From assembly GCA_045531205.1 (NCBI GenBank), contig JAZSDN010000104.1, forward strand, positions 1 to 64,000: a DNA stretch of 64,000 nt, read 5' to 3'. The position numbers and the translations under genes were made by a program. The DNA is from JAZNQL01 sp045531205 (GTDB lineage Bacteria; Bacillota; Clostridia; UMGS1883; UMGS1540). The notes under the pieces were generated by a model. The model made no database searches and had not been told where the DNA came from. It worked only from the letters and a program-made list of their open reading frames with translations. This document shows, piece by piece, positions 24,728-33,345 of the stretch (positions are counted from its first letter, which is position 1; every line of letters starts with the position of its first letter).

Positions 24728-25945
24728 ATGTATGTAAAAAACAAGCTTTCAAACGGTTTGCGTATTATATACGAAAAAATTCCTCATGTAAAATCCATAG
24801 TAATGGGCGTGTGGATAGGAGCAGGCTCAAGGGTTGAAACGGCAGAAAATAACGGAATAAGTCATTTTATTGAGCATATGCTTTTTAAAGGGACAAAAAA
24901 CCGAACCGCTGCCGACATAGCAGAGCAAATGGATTTTTCGGGCGGTATAATAAATGCTTTTACATCAAAGGAATGTACTTGTTTTTATACCAAGGTAACC
25001 TACGATAAATTAAGACTTTCGGCAGACATTCTTTCGGATATGTATAAAAACTCTCTTTTGTCTGATAAAGACATAGACCTTGAGAGAAAGGTTATACTTG
25101 AAGAAATAAATATGTACGAAGATTCCCCCGAGGATTTGGTGCTTGATACTGCAGCAGAAATTTCGTGGCAAGGCTCTTTGGGATTTAATATTATAGGCAC
25201 ACGCAAAAACGTGCAGAGGTTTAAATCAAAGGATTTAAAAGACTATATGTCAAAATACTACAGTGCCGAAAACACAGTCATATCGGTAGCGGGTAACTTT
25301 GACGAGAAAGAGCTTACAGAGGTTTTAGAGGAATTTTTTGGAGATATAGCAAACCGCAATACAAAAACTGAATTTGAAAAGGCAATTTTTGTACCTTCAA
25401 ACACTGTAAAAATCAAAAACATAGAACAGTCGCATCTTGCACTTGCATATAAATCACTTTCCCAAAACGATAATGATATATATGCCCTATCGCTACTGAA
25501 TAATGTATTCGGCGGAGGAATGAGCTCAAGACTTTTTCAAAACATCCGCGAAAAACGCGGACTTGCATATTCTGTATACTCTTTTCAGGAGGCGTTGAAG
25601 GACGCAGGTATGTTTGTTATATATGCTGCAACCTCGCCCGAGAATACAGATAAGGTAAAAGAACTTATTTTGGAAGAAATTACGGCTTTGAAAGAAAAAG
25701 AAATTGGCGACTATGAATTTGAAAAAGGAAGAGGTCAGCTTTTAGGAACATATCTTTTAGGACTTGAAAGTGTAAGCTCTGCAATGACGGCAATGGGCAA
25801 AAACGAGCTTTTGTACGGCAGGGTAAAAACCCCTGAAGAAATAACTGAAAGTATAAAAAATATAACAAAAAAAGATATAAAGCGAGTAATAGAAAGGGTA
25901 TTTACACAGTTTAGTGAAGCCCTGGTTACGGTAAAGGAGAAATAG
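24728..25945 (+). CDS. M16-family zinc peptidase
   Basis: 405 residues. An inverted zinc site HFIEH at residues 46-50 with the downstream Glu in KVILEEINMYED, then the M16 inactive half with GGGMSSRLFQNIREKRGLAYS (the R/Y pair typical of the family). B. subtilis has an equivalent (YmxG/MlpA) at the same place after pnp. Substrate unknown. Three nt separate it from glyS. Confidence 0.92.
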   Translation: MYVKNKLSNGLRIIYEKIPHVKSIVMGVWIGAGSRVETAENNGISHFIEHMLFKGTKNRTAADIAEQMDFSGGIINAFTSKECTCFYTKVTYDKLRLSADILSDMYKNSLLSDKDIDLERKVILEEINMYEDSPEDLVLDTAAEISWQGSLGFNIIGTRKNVQRFKSKDLKDYMSKYYSAENTVISVAGNFDEKELTEVLEEFFGDIANRNTKTEFEKAIFVPSNTVKIKNIEQSHLALAYKSLSQNDNDIYALSLLNNVFGGGMSSRLFQNIREKRGLAYSVYSFQEALKDAGMFVIYAATSPENTDKVKELILEEITALKEKEIGDYEFEKGRGQLLGTYLLGLESVSSAMTAMGKNELLYGRVKTPEEITESIKNITKKDIKRVIERVFTQFSEALVTVKEK

Positions 25946-25947
25946 TT

Positions 25948-27339
25948 ATGAAAAACAGCGAAAAAACAATGGAAAAAATAGTTTCTCTTTGTAAAGGAAG
26001 AGGTTATGTGTATGCGGGAAGCGAAATTTACGGCGGCCTTGCAAACACATGGGATTACGGTCCTTTAGGTGTTGAGTTCAAAAACAACGTAAAGCGTGCA
26101 TGGTGGAAAAAATTTGTGCAGGAATCTCCCTACAACGTAGGTTTGGATGCTGCAATTTTAATGAACCCCGAAACATGGGTAGCATCAGGTCACGTTGGCG
26201 GATTCAGCGACCCTTTGATGGACTGTAAGGAATGTAAGGCAAGATACCGTGCTGACAAGCTTATTGAAGACTTTTTAGCAGAAGCAGGAACTCCCGAAAC
26301 CGTTGACGGCTGGAGCGACTCCAAAATGCTTGAATTCATAAACGAGAAGGGTATAGTATGTCCGAAATGCGGCAAAGCTAATTTTACAGATATACGTAAA
26401 TTCAACCTTATGTTCAAAACCTTCCAGGGCGTAACAGAAGATTCTTCATCAGAACTTTTCCTTCGCCCCGAAACTGCACAGGGTATCTTTGTAAACTTTA
26501 AAAACGTTCAGCGTACAACAAGAAAGAAAGTTCCCTTCGGTATAGGACAGATAGGTAAATCCTTCCGTAACGAAATTACACCCGGTAACTTTACCTTCCG
26601 TACAAGAGAATTCGAACAGATGGAACTTGAATTCTTCTGCAAACCCGGCACTGACCTTGAATGGTTTGCATACTGGAAGGATTACTGCAAAAACTTCCTT
26701 TTAAACCTTGGTATAAAAGAAGAAAATATGAGACTTCGTGACCATTCACCCGAAGAGCTTTCACACTATTCAAATGCTACAACAGATATTGAATTTTTAT
26801 TCCCCTTCGGCTGGGGCGAGCTTTGGGGTATTGCTGACAGAACAGACTTTGACTTAAAACAGCACACAGAACATTCGGGCGAAAAGCTTGAATATCTTGA
26901 CCCCGAAACAAACGAAAAATACACTCCCTACTGTGTTGAGCCTTCCCTCGGTGCTGACCGTGTGGCTCTTGCTTTCCTTTGCGAAGCTTATGATGAAGAA
27001 GAAATCTCGGAAGGCGACACAAGAGTTGTTATGAGATTGCATCCTGCACTTGCACCTATTAAGGTTGCAGTGTTACCTTTATCCAAAAAGCTTGGAGATA
27101 AGGCACAGGAACTTTATGCACACCTTGCTAAAAAATATATGTGTGAATATGACGAATCAGGCAGCATAGGCAAACGTTACAGAAGACAGGACGAAATTGG
27201 TACACCCGTTTGTATTACCTATGACTTTGACAGCGTAGAAGACGGATGTGTAACAGTTCGTGACCGTGACAGTATGCAGCAGACAAGAATTAAAATAGAC
27301 GAGCTCGATAAGTATCTTGAAGGAGTATTTGAATTTTAA
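25948..27339 (+). CDS. glyS: Glycyl-tRNA synthetase, single-chain (alpha2) class II type
   Basis: 463 residues. It charges tRNA-Gly. Class II motifs are visible: RGYVYAGSEIYGGLANTWDYGPLG at the N-terminus, motif 2 around FRNEITPGNFTFRTREFEQME, and motif 3 PSLGADRVALAF. Zinc-binding-like CxxC pairs occur at CKECKARY and CPKCGKANF. The anticodon-binding domain covers about 370-463. This is the archaeal/eukaryotic-type and clostridial single-chain enzyme rather than the GlyQS tetramer. Confidence 0.96.
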   Translation: MKNSEKTMEKIVSLCKGRGYVYAGSEIYGGLANTWDYGPLGVEFKNNVKRAWWKKFVQESPYNVGLDAAILMNPETWVASGHVGGFSDPLMDCKECKARYRADKLIEDFLAEAGTPETVDGWSDSKMLEFINEKGIVCPKCGKANFTDIRKFNLMFKTFQGVTEDSSSELFLRPETAQGIFVNFKNVQRTTRKKVPFGIGQIGKSFRNEITPGNFTFRTREFEQMELEFFCKPGTDLEWFAYWKDYCKNFLLNLGIKEENMRLRDHSPEELSHYSNATTDIEFLFPFGWGELWGIADRTDFDLKQHTEHSGEKLEYLDPETNEKYTPYCVEPSLGADRVALAFLCEAYDEEEISEGDTRVVMRLHPALAPIKVAVLPLSKKLGDKAQELYAHLAKKYMCEYDESGSIGKRYRRQDEIGTPVCITYDFDSVEDGCVTVRDRDSMQQTRIKIDELDKYLEGVFEF

Positions 27340-27354
27340 GAAAGGACATTTTAA

Positions 27355-29037
27355 ATGGATTACTTAAAAGAATACGAAAAATGGCTCGCATACGATGGGC
27401 TTGATACTGACTTAAGAGAAGAACTTAAGACCATAAGCAACCCCGAACAAATAAGAGAACTTTTTTCAAAAGAACTTGAATTTGGTACGGCAGGTCTTAG
27501 AGGAATAATGGGCGCAGGCACAAACAGAATGAATGTACACGTTGTGCGTAAAACAACACAGGGTCTTGCTTCTTATATTATAGAAGAAGGAAAAGAAGAA
27601 AAAGGTGTTGTAATAGCTTACGATTCAAGAAACAATTCGTATGAATTTGCAAGAGAATCTGCAAGAGTACTTTCAGCAAACAATGTAAAGGTATATCTTT
27701 TTGAATCTCTGCGTCCCACACCAATGCTCAGCTTTGCAGTAAGACATCTTGGTTGTGCTGCGGGAATAGTAATAACAGCAAGCCATAACCCAAAAGAATA
27801 TAACGGCTACAAGGTTTACGGCGAAGACGGCGGTCAGGCTGCAAACGAGCTTGCAAACGCTATTCAGAAAAAAATTGAGCAGACAGATATTTTTGCCGAC
27901 GTAAAATATAACACCGACGACAGCGGTATTATAATGATAGGCAAAGAGGTTGACGAAGAGTATTACAAAAAGGCGGAAGATGTAATAATTGACCGCGATG
28001 TTATAAACAAAGCATCAGACTTAAAGTTTGTATACACACCTTTCCATGGCTCAGGAAATGTTCCCGTACGCGAAATTTTAAAAAGAACAGGCTTTACAAA
28101 TGTTTCTGTTGTAAAAGAGCAGGAATTGCCCGACGGTGACTTTCCCACAGTTGCAAGCCCCAACCCCGAAAATATTGAAGGCTTTGCCCTTGCAATAGAG
28201 CTTGCAAAAAAAGAGAAAGCCGACCTTATTATAGGTACCGATCCTGATGCAGACAGAGTAGGTCTTGTTGCAAAAACTTCGGACGGCACATTTAAAGTAA
28301 TAACAGGTAATCAGCTTGGTGCACTGCTTACACAGTACATTCTTGACAGAAAGAAAGAAACAAACACCTTGCCCCAAAACCCTGTTATTATAACTACTAT
28401 AGTTTCATCACGTCTTGCAGAAAAAATTGCAAAAAGCTATAATGCAGAGGTTTGCGATGTTTTAACAGGCTTTAAATATATAGCCGACAAAATTCACGAA
28501 TACGAGCAGACAAAAGAAAAAACCTATCTTCTCGGCTTTGAAGAAAGCTACGGATATTTGCCTGTTACCCACGTACGTGACAAGGATGCGGTTGTTGCAT
28601 CTTTGCTTATAGCAGAAATGGCGGCTTACTACAGCCTTAAAAATATGACCTTGCACGATGCACTTGCCGAAATTTTTGAAAAATATGGCACATACCGCGA
28701 GCTTACCGTCAACATTCAGTCAGAAGGCGTTGACGGAATAGAAAAAATCGCAAATGCAATGAAGTCTTTAAGAGAAAATCTTCCACAAAGCTTTATGGGA
28801 GTAAAGGTTAAAACATACAGCGATTATCTTGAAGGAAAAACAGTTGATATAAAAACCGGCGAAGAAACAAAAACAGGGCTACCTTCTTCAAATGTTTTAA
28901 GGTTTATTCTTGAAGATGAAACCTTTATAGCATTCCGTCCTTCGGGCACAGAACCTAAATTTAAAATTTATGTAGGTGTAGTTGATAAAAACCCCGAAGA
29001 TTTTGCAAATGCCGCAAAAGAACTTATAAATATATGA
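27355..29037 (+). CDS. Alpha-D-phosphohexomutase (phosphoglucomutase/phosphomannomutase)
   Basis: 560 residues, the long Firmicute form (PgcA-like). It interconverts hexose 1- and 6-phosphates for envelope sugars and glycogen. The phosphoserine loop TASHNPKEYNGYK puts the active serine at residue 143; the metal loop GTDPDADRVG is near 299; sugar-binding GFEESYGY and the phosphate-binding RPSGTEPKFKIY complete the four domains. 16 nt after glyS. Confidence 0.94.
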   Translation: MDYLKEYEKWLAYDGLDTDLREELKTISNPEQIRELFSKELEFGTAGLRGIMGAGTNRMNVHVVRKTTQGLASYIIEEGKEEKGVVIAYDSRNNSYEFARESARVLSANNVKVYLFESLRPTPMLSFAVRHLGCAAGIVITASHNPKEYNGYKVYGEDGGQAANELANAIQKKIEQTDIFADVKYNTDDSGIIMIGKEVDEEYYKKAEDVIIDRDVINKASDLKFVYTPFHGSGNVPVREILKRTGFTNVSVVKEQELPDGDFPTVASPNPENIEGFALAIELAKKEKADLIIGTDPDADRVGLVAKTSDGTFKVITGNQLGALLTQYILDRKKETNTLPQNPVIITTIVSSRLAEKIAKSYNAEVCDVLTGFKYIADKIHEYEQTKEKTYLLGFEESYGYLPVTHVRDKDAVVASLLIAEMAAYYSLKNMTLHDALAEIFEKYGTYRELTVNIQSEGVDGIEKIANAMKSLRENLPQSFMGVKVKTYSDYLEGKTVDIKTGEETKTGLPSSNVLRFILEDETFIAFRPSGTEPKFKIYVGVVDKNPEDFANAAKELINI

Positions 29038-29040
29038 TTA

Positions 29041-29091
29041 AATCCTCCAAAAAAGGGCAGACTAATAAAAACCTTTTTTGGAGGATTTTTT
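29041..29091 (+). terminator. Terminator whose 3' arm contains the next gene's ribosome site
   Basis: A perfect 16-bp stem (29041-29056 with 29072-29087, core ATCCTCC/GGAGGAT) and a 15-nt loop, ending in T6. GGAGGA at 29080-29085 is both part of the 3' arm and the ribosome site of the gene starting at 29092. Confidence 0.85.
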
Positions 29092-29703
29092 ATGAAAAAA
29101 CATAAAATTTTAAACGGCTTGCTTTTTTACGGAACTGTTTTTGCAGTAACTGTAGGTGTTGCCTCGGCAGGATATTATATTTCATACCAGAAAGAGGCGG
29201 TGCAAAACGAAACCAAAAAAAGCTCTGCACAAAAAGTAAAAATAAGCTTTCCAACACCCCAAAAGCCAGAAGAAAAACCAAAAAATCAGGTTGCAGAAAA
29301 TACTTTTTCTGCAAAAGAAACCGAAGTGGCAAAGGCGGAAGAAAGCTATAAAATGCCCACTCTCGGGAGTATTGTAGTTCCGTATAACGACACAACGCTT
29401 GAATATTCCGAAGCTTTTGGTGACTGGAGAACTCATCCGTCAATAGATTTTGATACTTCGCTTGACAGCTCTGTATGGGCATCTGCTGACGGGAAAATCA
29501 AAAAGATTTATACTCATCCCATTTACGGAAAAACTGTTGTTATCGAACACGGTGATAATATTATCACAACCTACGCACCCATAGAACCGAAAAACATTTC
29601 GGAAGGAAAGTCAGTGAAAGCTGGCGAAACAATAGGAATCTGCAACACTAATACTTTGCATTTTGAGGCTTTTTTAGAAAATAAACCTTTTAATCCTTTT
29701 TAA
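29092..29703 (+). CDS. SpoIIQ-like membrane-anchored LytM/M23 protein, probably inactive
   Basis: 203 residues. A single N-terminal membrane helix (about 8-30), a charged linker (about 35-95) and a LytM domain (about 100-203). The first zinc pair is present in WRTHPSIDFD (HxxxD), but the usual HLH motif reads NTLHFEAF, so the first His is missing. The WRTHP-IDF segment and the architecture resemble SpoIIQ, the forespore protein of the engulfment channel, whose B. subtilis form is also a degenerate LytM domain. Other membrane LytM proteins are possible. Its ribosome site is inside the preceding terminator hairpin. The stop overlaps that of the convergent M14 gene by four nt. Confidence 0.65.
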   Translation: MKKHKILNGLLFYGTVFAVTVGVASAGYYISYQKEAVQNETKKSSAQKVKISFPTPQKPEEKPKNQVAENTFSAKETEVAKAEESYKMPTLGSIVVPYNDTTLEYSEAFGDWRTHPSIDFDTSLDSSVWASADGKIKKIYTHPIYGKTVVIEHGDNIITTYAPIEPKNISEGKSVKAGETIGICNTNTLHFEAFLENKPFNPF

Positions 29704-30974
29704 AATGGAGACAGGCCGTAAGCAAGTATTCCTAAATTATCGGCATAAATTTTCGGGAACTGTGTTATTGGCAGAGGATTTTCTCCAAGTCCTGCCTCAA
29801 TGGTGTATCCTGGTAAATTATAGTTTGAGATAAACCAGTCTTTATACCCTGCAAAGCTTGATTCGTAAGGAACATCGGCTAAAGGATATCCGCTTGCCGC
29901 AGAAAAAATTTCGCCTATCTCAAGTGCTCCGGGCGGCTCAAAATCAAGATACTGCCAGAAAATAACTTCTCCTTGTGTGTGATAGGAAAGGGTAAGCTTG
30001 AATGAGTGATTTAAAGTGTATTGGTATATAGTCCTGCTTTCAGGCTCACTCAACGGCTCCTGCCCTACAAAGTTTATGGGGGAGGGAGAAGTAAAGCCTT
30101 GCGAGAACTTAATTTCCCGCGCGTTTGACCAGCCTGCGGGATAATTTAAGTTTAAATCAACTCCTCGTATATTTGCTTTCCATCCTGAAGGGAATGGAAC
30201 AGACGGATAATCCGCCGAGATTTTTAAAGCATTTTCGTAATATTCTCCGCTGTTTAATGCTCCCGTTACAAGGTCTACGCCGTCGGGATTTACAAGGGGT
30301 ACCATATAAAGAGTGGTAGCCCTGAATAAAAGAGGGGAAGGAATATTATATATTTTATCGGCACGGGAATAGCTGTCGGCATAATCTTCGATGAACTTAA
30401 GAAGTACGGGGGTAGTAATCCATTCGTTTGCGTGATGAGAGGCGTTATAGAAAACCTCTCTTTCCCCAACTCCTATCCGAAGGGCAATTAAGTCTTTGCC
30501 CATAACACTTTTGCCTATGGTTTCGCGCGTTATGTAGGGGTATCGCACTAAAAGTCCGTCGCATATAAGCTGTGTCAGTTCATACGAATAGGCAATATTT
30601 GTAGGCACAACAGGGAAGTTATAGGGAATATAAATTTCCTGTCCTATCTGTAAATTTTTAAAATCAAGGTTTGGGTTTGCCGTTTCTACAAGCCGAAAAG
30701 AAGTATTAAATCTTTTGGCTAAATCCCATAAAGTATCCCCGGGGCGTATTTTGTAAACAAAATATCCTTTTATAAAGCGTGAAAGACTTTGCCATGTAAT
30801 GTCACCGAGGACACCGTCGGCTTCAAGATTTTCTGCACGCTGAAAACTTTTTAAAGCATTTTCTGTATTTTCGCCGAAAATGCCGTCAAGCTTTCCGTTA
30901 TAATATCCGCTTCGAAAAAGAGCAAGCTGAAGCATCTGAACTAAAGAACCTGTGTCACCTTTTTTTAGCAACAT
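29700..30974 (-). CDS. Peptidoglycan-binding, LysM and M14 carboxypeptidase protein (gamma-D-Glu-diamino acid endopeptidase I type)
   Basis: 424 residues. Domains in order: a PG_binding_1 domain (about 5-68, GDTGSLVQMLQLAL then LDGIFGENT), LysM (about 72-118, YKIRPGDTLWDLAKRF), and an M14 zinc carboxypeptidase (about 128-424). The zinc ligands are H181 and E184 (HHANEW) and H332 (SYHTQGE); the catalytic Glu is E393 (YTIEAGLG). This matches the family that cuts the gamma-D-Glu-diaminopimelate bond in muropeptides. No signal peptide is visible, which is also known for this family, where some act in sporulating cells. A short A/T-rich gap with an AGGAGGTG ribosome site precedes the start. Confidence 0.93.
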   Translation of the reverse strand: MLLKKGDTGSLVQMLQLALFRSGYYNGKLDGIFGENTENALKSFQRAENLEADGVLGDITWQSLSRFIKGYFVYKIRPGDTLWDLAKRFNTSFRLVETANPNLDFKNLQIGQEIYIPYNFPVVPTNIAYSYELTQLICDGLLVRYPYITRETIGKSVMGKDLIALRIGVGEREVFYNASHHANEWITTPVLLKFIEDYADSYSRADKIYNIPSPLLFRATTLYMVPLVNPDGVDLVTGALNSGEYYENALKISADYPSVPFPSGWKANIRGVDLNLNYPAGWSNAREIKFSQGFTSPSPINFVGQEPLSEPESRTIYQYTLNHSFKLTLSYHTQGEVIFWQYLDFEPPGALEIGEIFSAASGYPLADVPYESSFAGYKDWFISNYNLPGYTIEAGLGENPLPITQFPKIYADNLGILAYGLSPF

Positions 30975-31031
30975 AAAAACACCTCCTGACTTAAATTATA
31001 TGCAGAAGGTGTTTAGTAAAATACTTAATAT

Positions 31032-31616
31032 TTATTTAATGTAGCCTTTTTTTATTCCGTCATCTATCATTGCACAAATGGTAGGCCACATTGCAGGGAT
31101 GGTTTTTTCGGCAATTCCTACTCTTGCAAGTATCTGCTCGCGTGTTGCATTGCCTAAAACCCATGCGTGGCCGTCTGTATGGTAGTTACCTATAAATGCC
31201 TGAATTCTGTCCATACAGTTTGCATAAACAGAATCGGGAGTTTTACATTCGTCAAATTCATCAAACAAAGCACGAAGCTCTTTCCCGCAATCGTCGGGCA
31301 TCAAACCAAAAATTTTGTCGGCAGCAATGCGTTCTCTTTCCTGTTTGCCCTCGTTTGCTGCTACGTCATAGGCAAAGGTATCGCCCGCATAAATTTCTAC
31401 AAGGTCGTGAACTATAGCCATTTTCAAAACCCTTAACATATCAATCTCTTCGGAGGCATATTCTTCAAACAGCATAGCACAAAGAGCAAGATGCCAGGAA
31501 TGTTCAGCATCGTTTTCTCTTCTTGAACGGTCAAGCAAAATATTTCTGCGGAAAACGCTTTTCATTTTATCGGTTTCGAGTAAAAATTTAATTTTTGAGT
31601 CAATTTTTGTATCCAT
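31032..31616 (-). CDS. HD-domain phosphohydrolase (YfbR/HDDC2-like)
   Basis: 194 residues. The HD_3 fold shows RENDAEHSWHLA (H39), the HD pair at 70-71 (IVHDLVEIYAGDT) and a later Asp in NCMDRIQAF. Relatives are metal-dependent 5'-deoxynucleotidases that act on dNMPs; the exact substrate is uncertain. The start has AAAGGAG upstream. Monocistronic, divergent from hrcA. Confidence 0.88.
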   Translation of the reverse strand: MDTKIDSKIKFLLETDKMKSVFRRNILLDRSRRENDAEHSWHLALCAMLFEEYASEEIDMLRVLKMAIVHDLVEIYAGDTFAYDVAANEGKQERERIAADKIFGLMPDDCGKELRALFDEFDECKTPDSVYANCMDRIQAFIGNYHTDGHAWVLGNATREQILARVGIAEKTIPAMWPTICAMIDDGIKKGYIK

Positions 31617-31693
31617 AATATGCTCCTTTTATAAATTATTATTATAAGTATATCATATATAAAAATAAAATCAAAGAAAATTCGTAAAAATAC

Positions 31694-31722
31694 TTGACAA
31701 TTTTGGAATATAGTGGTATCGT
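31694..31722 (+). promoter_or_regulatory. Promoter of the hrcA-grpE-dnaK-dnaJ operon
   Basis: TTGACA (31694-31699), 17 nt, TATCGT (31717-31722), directly upstream of CIRCE. Confidence 0.75.
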
Positions 31723-31732
31723 AATATCTAAA

Positions 31733-31759
31733 TTAGCACTCTTTGAAGTTGAGTGCTAA
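31733..31759. promoter_or_regulatory. CIRCE operator (HrcA binding site)
   Basis: A perfect match to the CIRCE consensus: TTAGCACTC, nine nt, GAGTGCTAA. HrcA bound here represses the operon until heat shock titrates GroE. Confidence 0.98.
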
Positions 31760-31773
31760 CAGGAGATGGTAAC

Positions 31774-32790
31774 ATGGAACTTGATAGCAGAAAAAAACAA
31801 ATACTTGCTGCCATTGTAGATAACTACATAAAAACGGCAGAGCCAGTAGGCTCTGTTACCATAGCAAAAAATTACGGAATACATTTGAGCTCGGCAACCA
31901 TCCGTAACGAAATGGCAGACCTTGAAAGTATGGGATATCTTGATAAGCCTCACACCTCTGCAGGGAGAATTCCGTCAAGTCTTGGATACAGACTTTATGT
32001 TGAGCATCTTATGAACAAATATAGCCTTACAAAAGAAGAAACACAAATTCTTAAAAAGGTTATGCAAGATAAAATAAACGGCTTTGACGATATAGTTTTC
32101 CACGCATCTGATGCTTTAAGTGCAATGACAAATTATATTACCGTTGCAACAGCGTGCGAGCAAAGAGGAGATAAGATAGAAAGCTTTGAAATTATACCCA
32201 TAGGATATTCAAAGGCTCTTTTGGTAGTAACAATAGACGACGGCAAGGTAAAAAGCGCGGGACTTAACACAGAAAATATGTCCCCTGAATATATTGCACT
32301 TATTTCAAGGGTGCTTTCGGCAAAGTTTGAAGGACGCTCTCCTTTTGATTTGGAAGAAAGAGAACGCAGAGAACTCCAGAGTCTTTTAAACGATGTTCCG
32401 GGTCTTTACAGAGAAATTTTAGATAATTTGTATGACTGGTTAAGACCGAGAAAGAAGGTTCACCTTGGCGGAATGGTAAATATATTCAATCATCCCGAAT
32501 ACAGAGATTTTGAAAAAGCAAAAAAACTGCTCGGATTTGTTGAAAAGGGCGAAAATGTAAATTCAATAATGAGCGATGACGGTGCAAAAATAAAAATTAC
32601 AATAGGCGACGAAAATGTTCACGAAGAACTGAAAAACTGCAGTGTTGTAATTGCACATTATAACCTTGGCGGAAAGATAGAAGGGGATATAGGAATTATA
32701 GGCCCCTGCCGTATGTATTACTCGAAGGTGGTATCGTCACTTTCGGCGGCAACAAACGCACTTTGCGAAGCTTTTGGCAAATTGCTTTAA
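31774..32790 (+). CDS. hrcA: Heat-inducible transcription repressor HrcA
   Basis: 338 residues. A winged helix (about 1-75; EPVGSVTIAKNYGIHLSSAT is the recognition region) followed by the GAF-like and insertion domains. The ATG at 31774 has AGGAGATGG upstream; a longer frame starting at 31753 lies in the CIRCE site and is rejected. It autorepresses through CIRCE 15 nt upstream. Confidence 0.96.
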   Translation: MELDSRKKQILAAIVDNYIKTAEPVGSVTIAKNYGIHLSSATIRNEMADLESMGYLDKPHTSAGRIPSSLGYRLYVEHLMNKYSLTKEETQILKKVMQDKINGFDDIVFHASDALSAMTNYITVATACEQRGDKIESFEIIPIGYSKALLVVTIDDGKVKSAGLNTENMSPEYIALISRVLSAKFEGRSPFDLEERERRELQSLLNDVPGLYREILDNLYDWLRPRKKVHLGGMVNIFNHPEYRDFEKAKKLLGFVEKGENVNSIMSDDGAKIKITIGDENVHEELKNCSVVIAHYNLGGKIEGDIGIIGPCRMYYSKVVSSLSAATNALCEAFGKLL

Positions 32791-32800
32791 GGAGGAAAAT

Positions 32801-33313
32801 ATGAGCGAAAATAAAGAAGAAAAAGAAATTTTAGAAGAAACTGCACAAGAAACAGTTGAAGAAAATGCACAGCCTTCTGCAGAGCCTGAAAAAACAGACT
32901 ACTATGATAAATATTTAAGAACAGTAGCAGAGTTTGATAACTACAGAAAAAGAACACAAAAAGAAAAAGATACAATGTATCTTGACGGAAAGGCAGACTG
33001 CGTTGCTGCATTTTTACCCCTTGCAGACAATATGGAAAGATGCGTTACGGCAGCAGAAGCATCGGGCGATGTTGAAAGCCTTAAAAAAGGCATAGAGCTT
33101 ATGGTAAAGCAGTTTGACGATATTTTAAAAAGTCTTAAGGTAGAACCTATTCCCGCAGTGGGCGAGGAGTTTAACCCCGAGCTTCACAATGCGGTTATGC
33201 ATATAGAGGATGAAACCTGCGATACAAACACAATAGTTGAAGAGTTTCAGAAGGGCTACCGCACAGTTGACGGAAAAATTATACGTCACAGTATGGTAAA
33301 GGTAGCAAACTAA
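32801..33313 (+). CDS. grpE: Nucleotide exchange factor GrpE
   Basis: 170 residues from the ATG at 32801 behind AAGGAGG. An acidic N-terminal tail and long helix (about 1-60), then the conserved core (YLRTVAEFDNYRKRTQKEK; the C-terminal beta domain has EEFNPELHNAVMH and KGYRTVDGKIIRHSMVKVAN). It releases ADP from DnaK. Confidence 0.97.
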   Translation: MSENKEEKEILEETAQETVEENAQPSAEPEKTDYYDKYLRTVAEFDNYRKRTQKEKDTMYLDGKADCVAAFLPLADNMERCVTAAEASGDVESLKKGIELMVKQFDDILKSLKVEPIPAVGEEFNPELHNAVMHIEDETCDTNTIVEEFQKGYRTVDGKIIRHSMVKVAN

Positions 33314-33345
33314 AAAGGTTTATTAAAGAAAGGAAGTAATATAAA

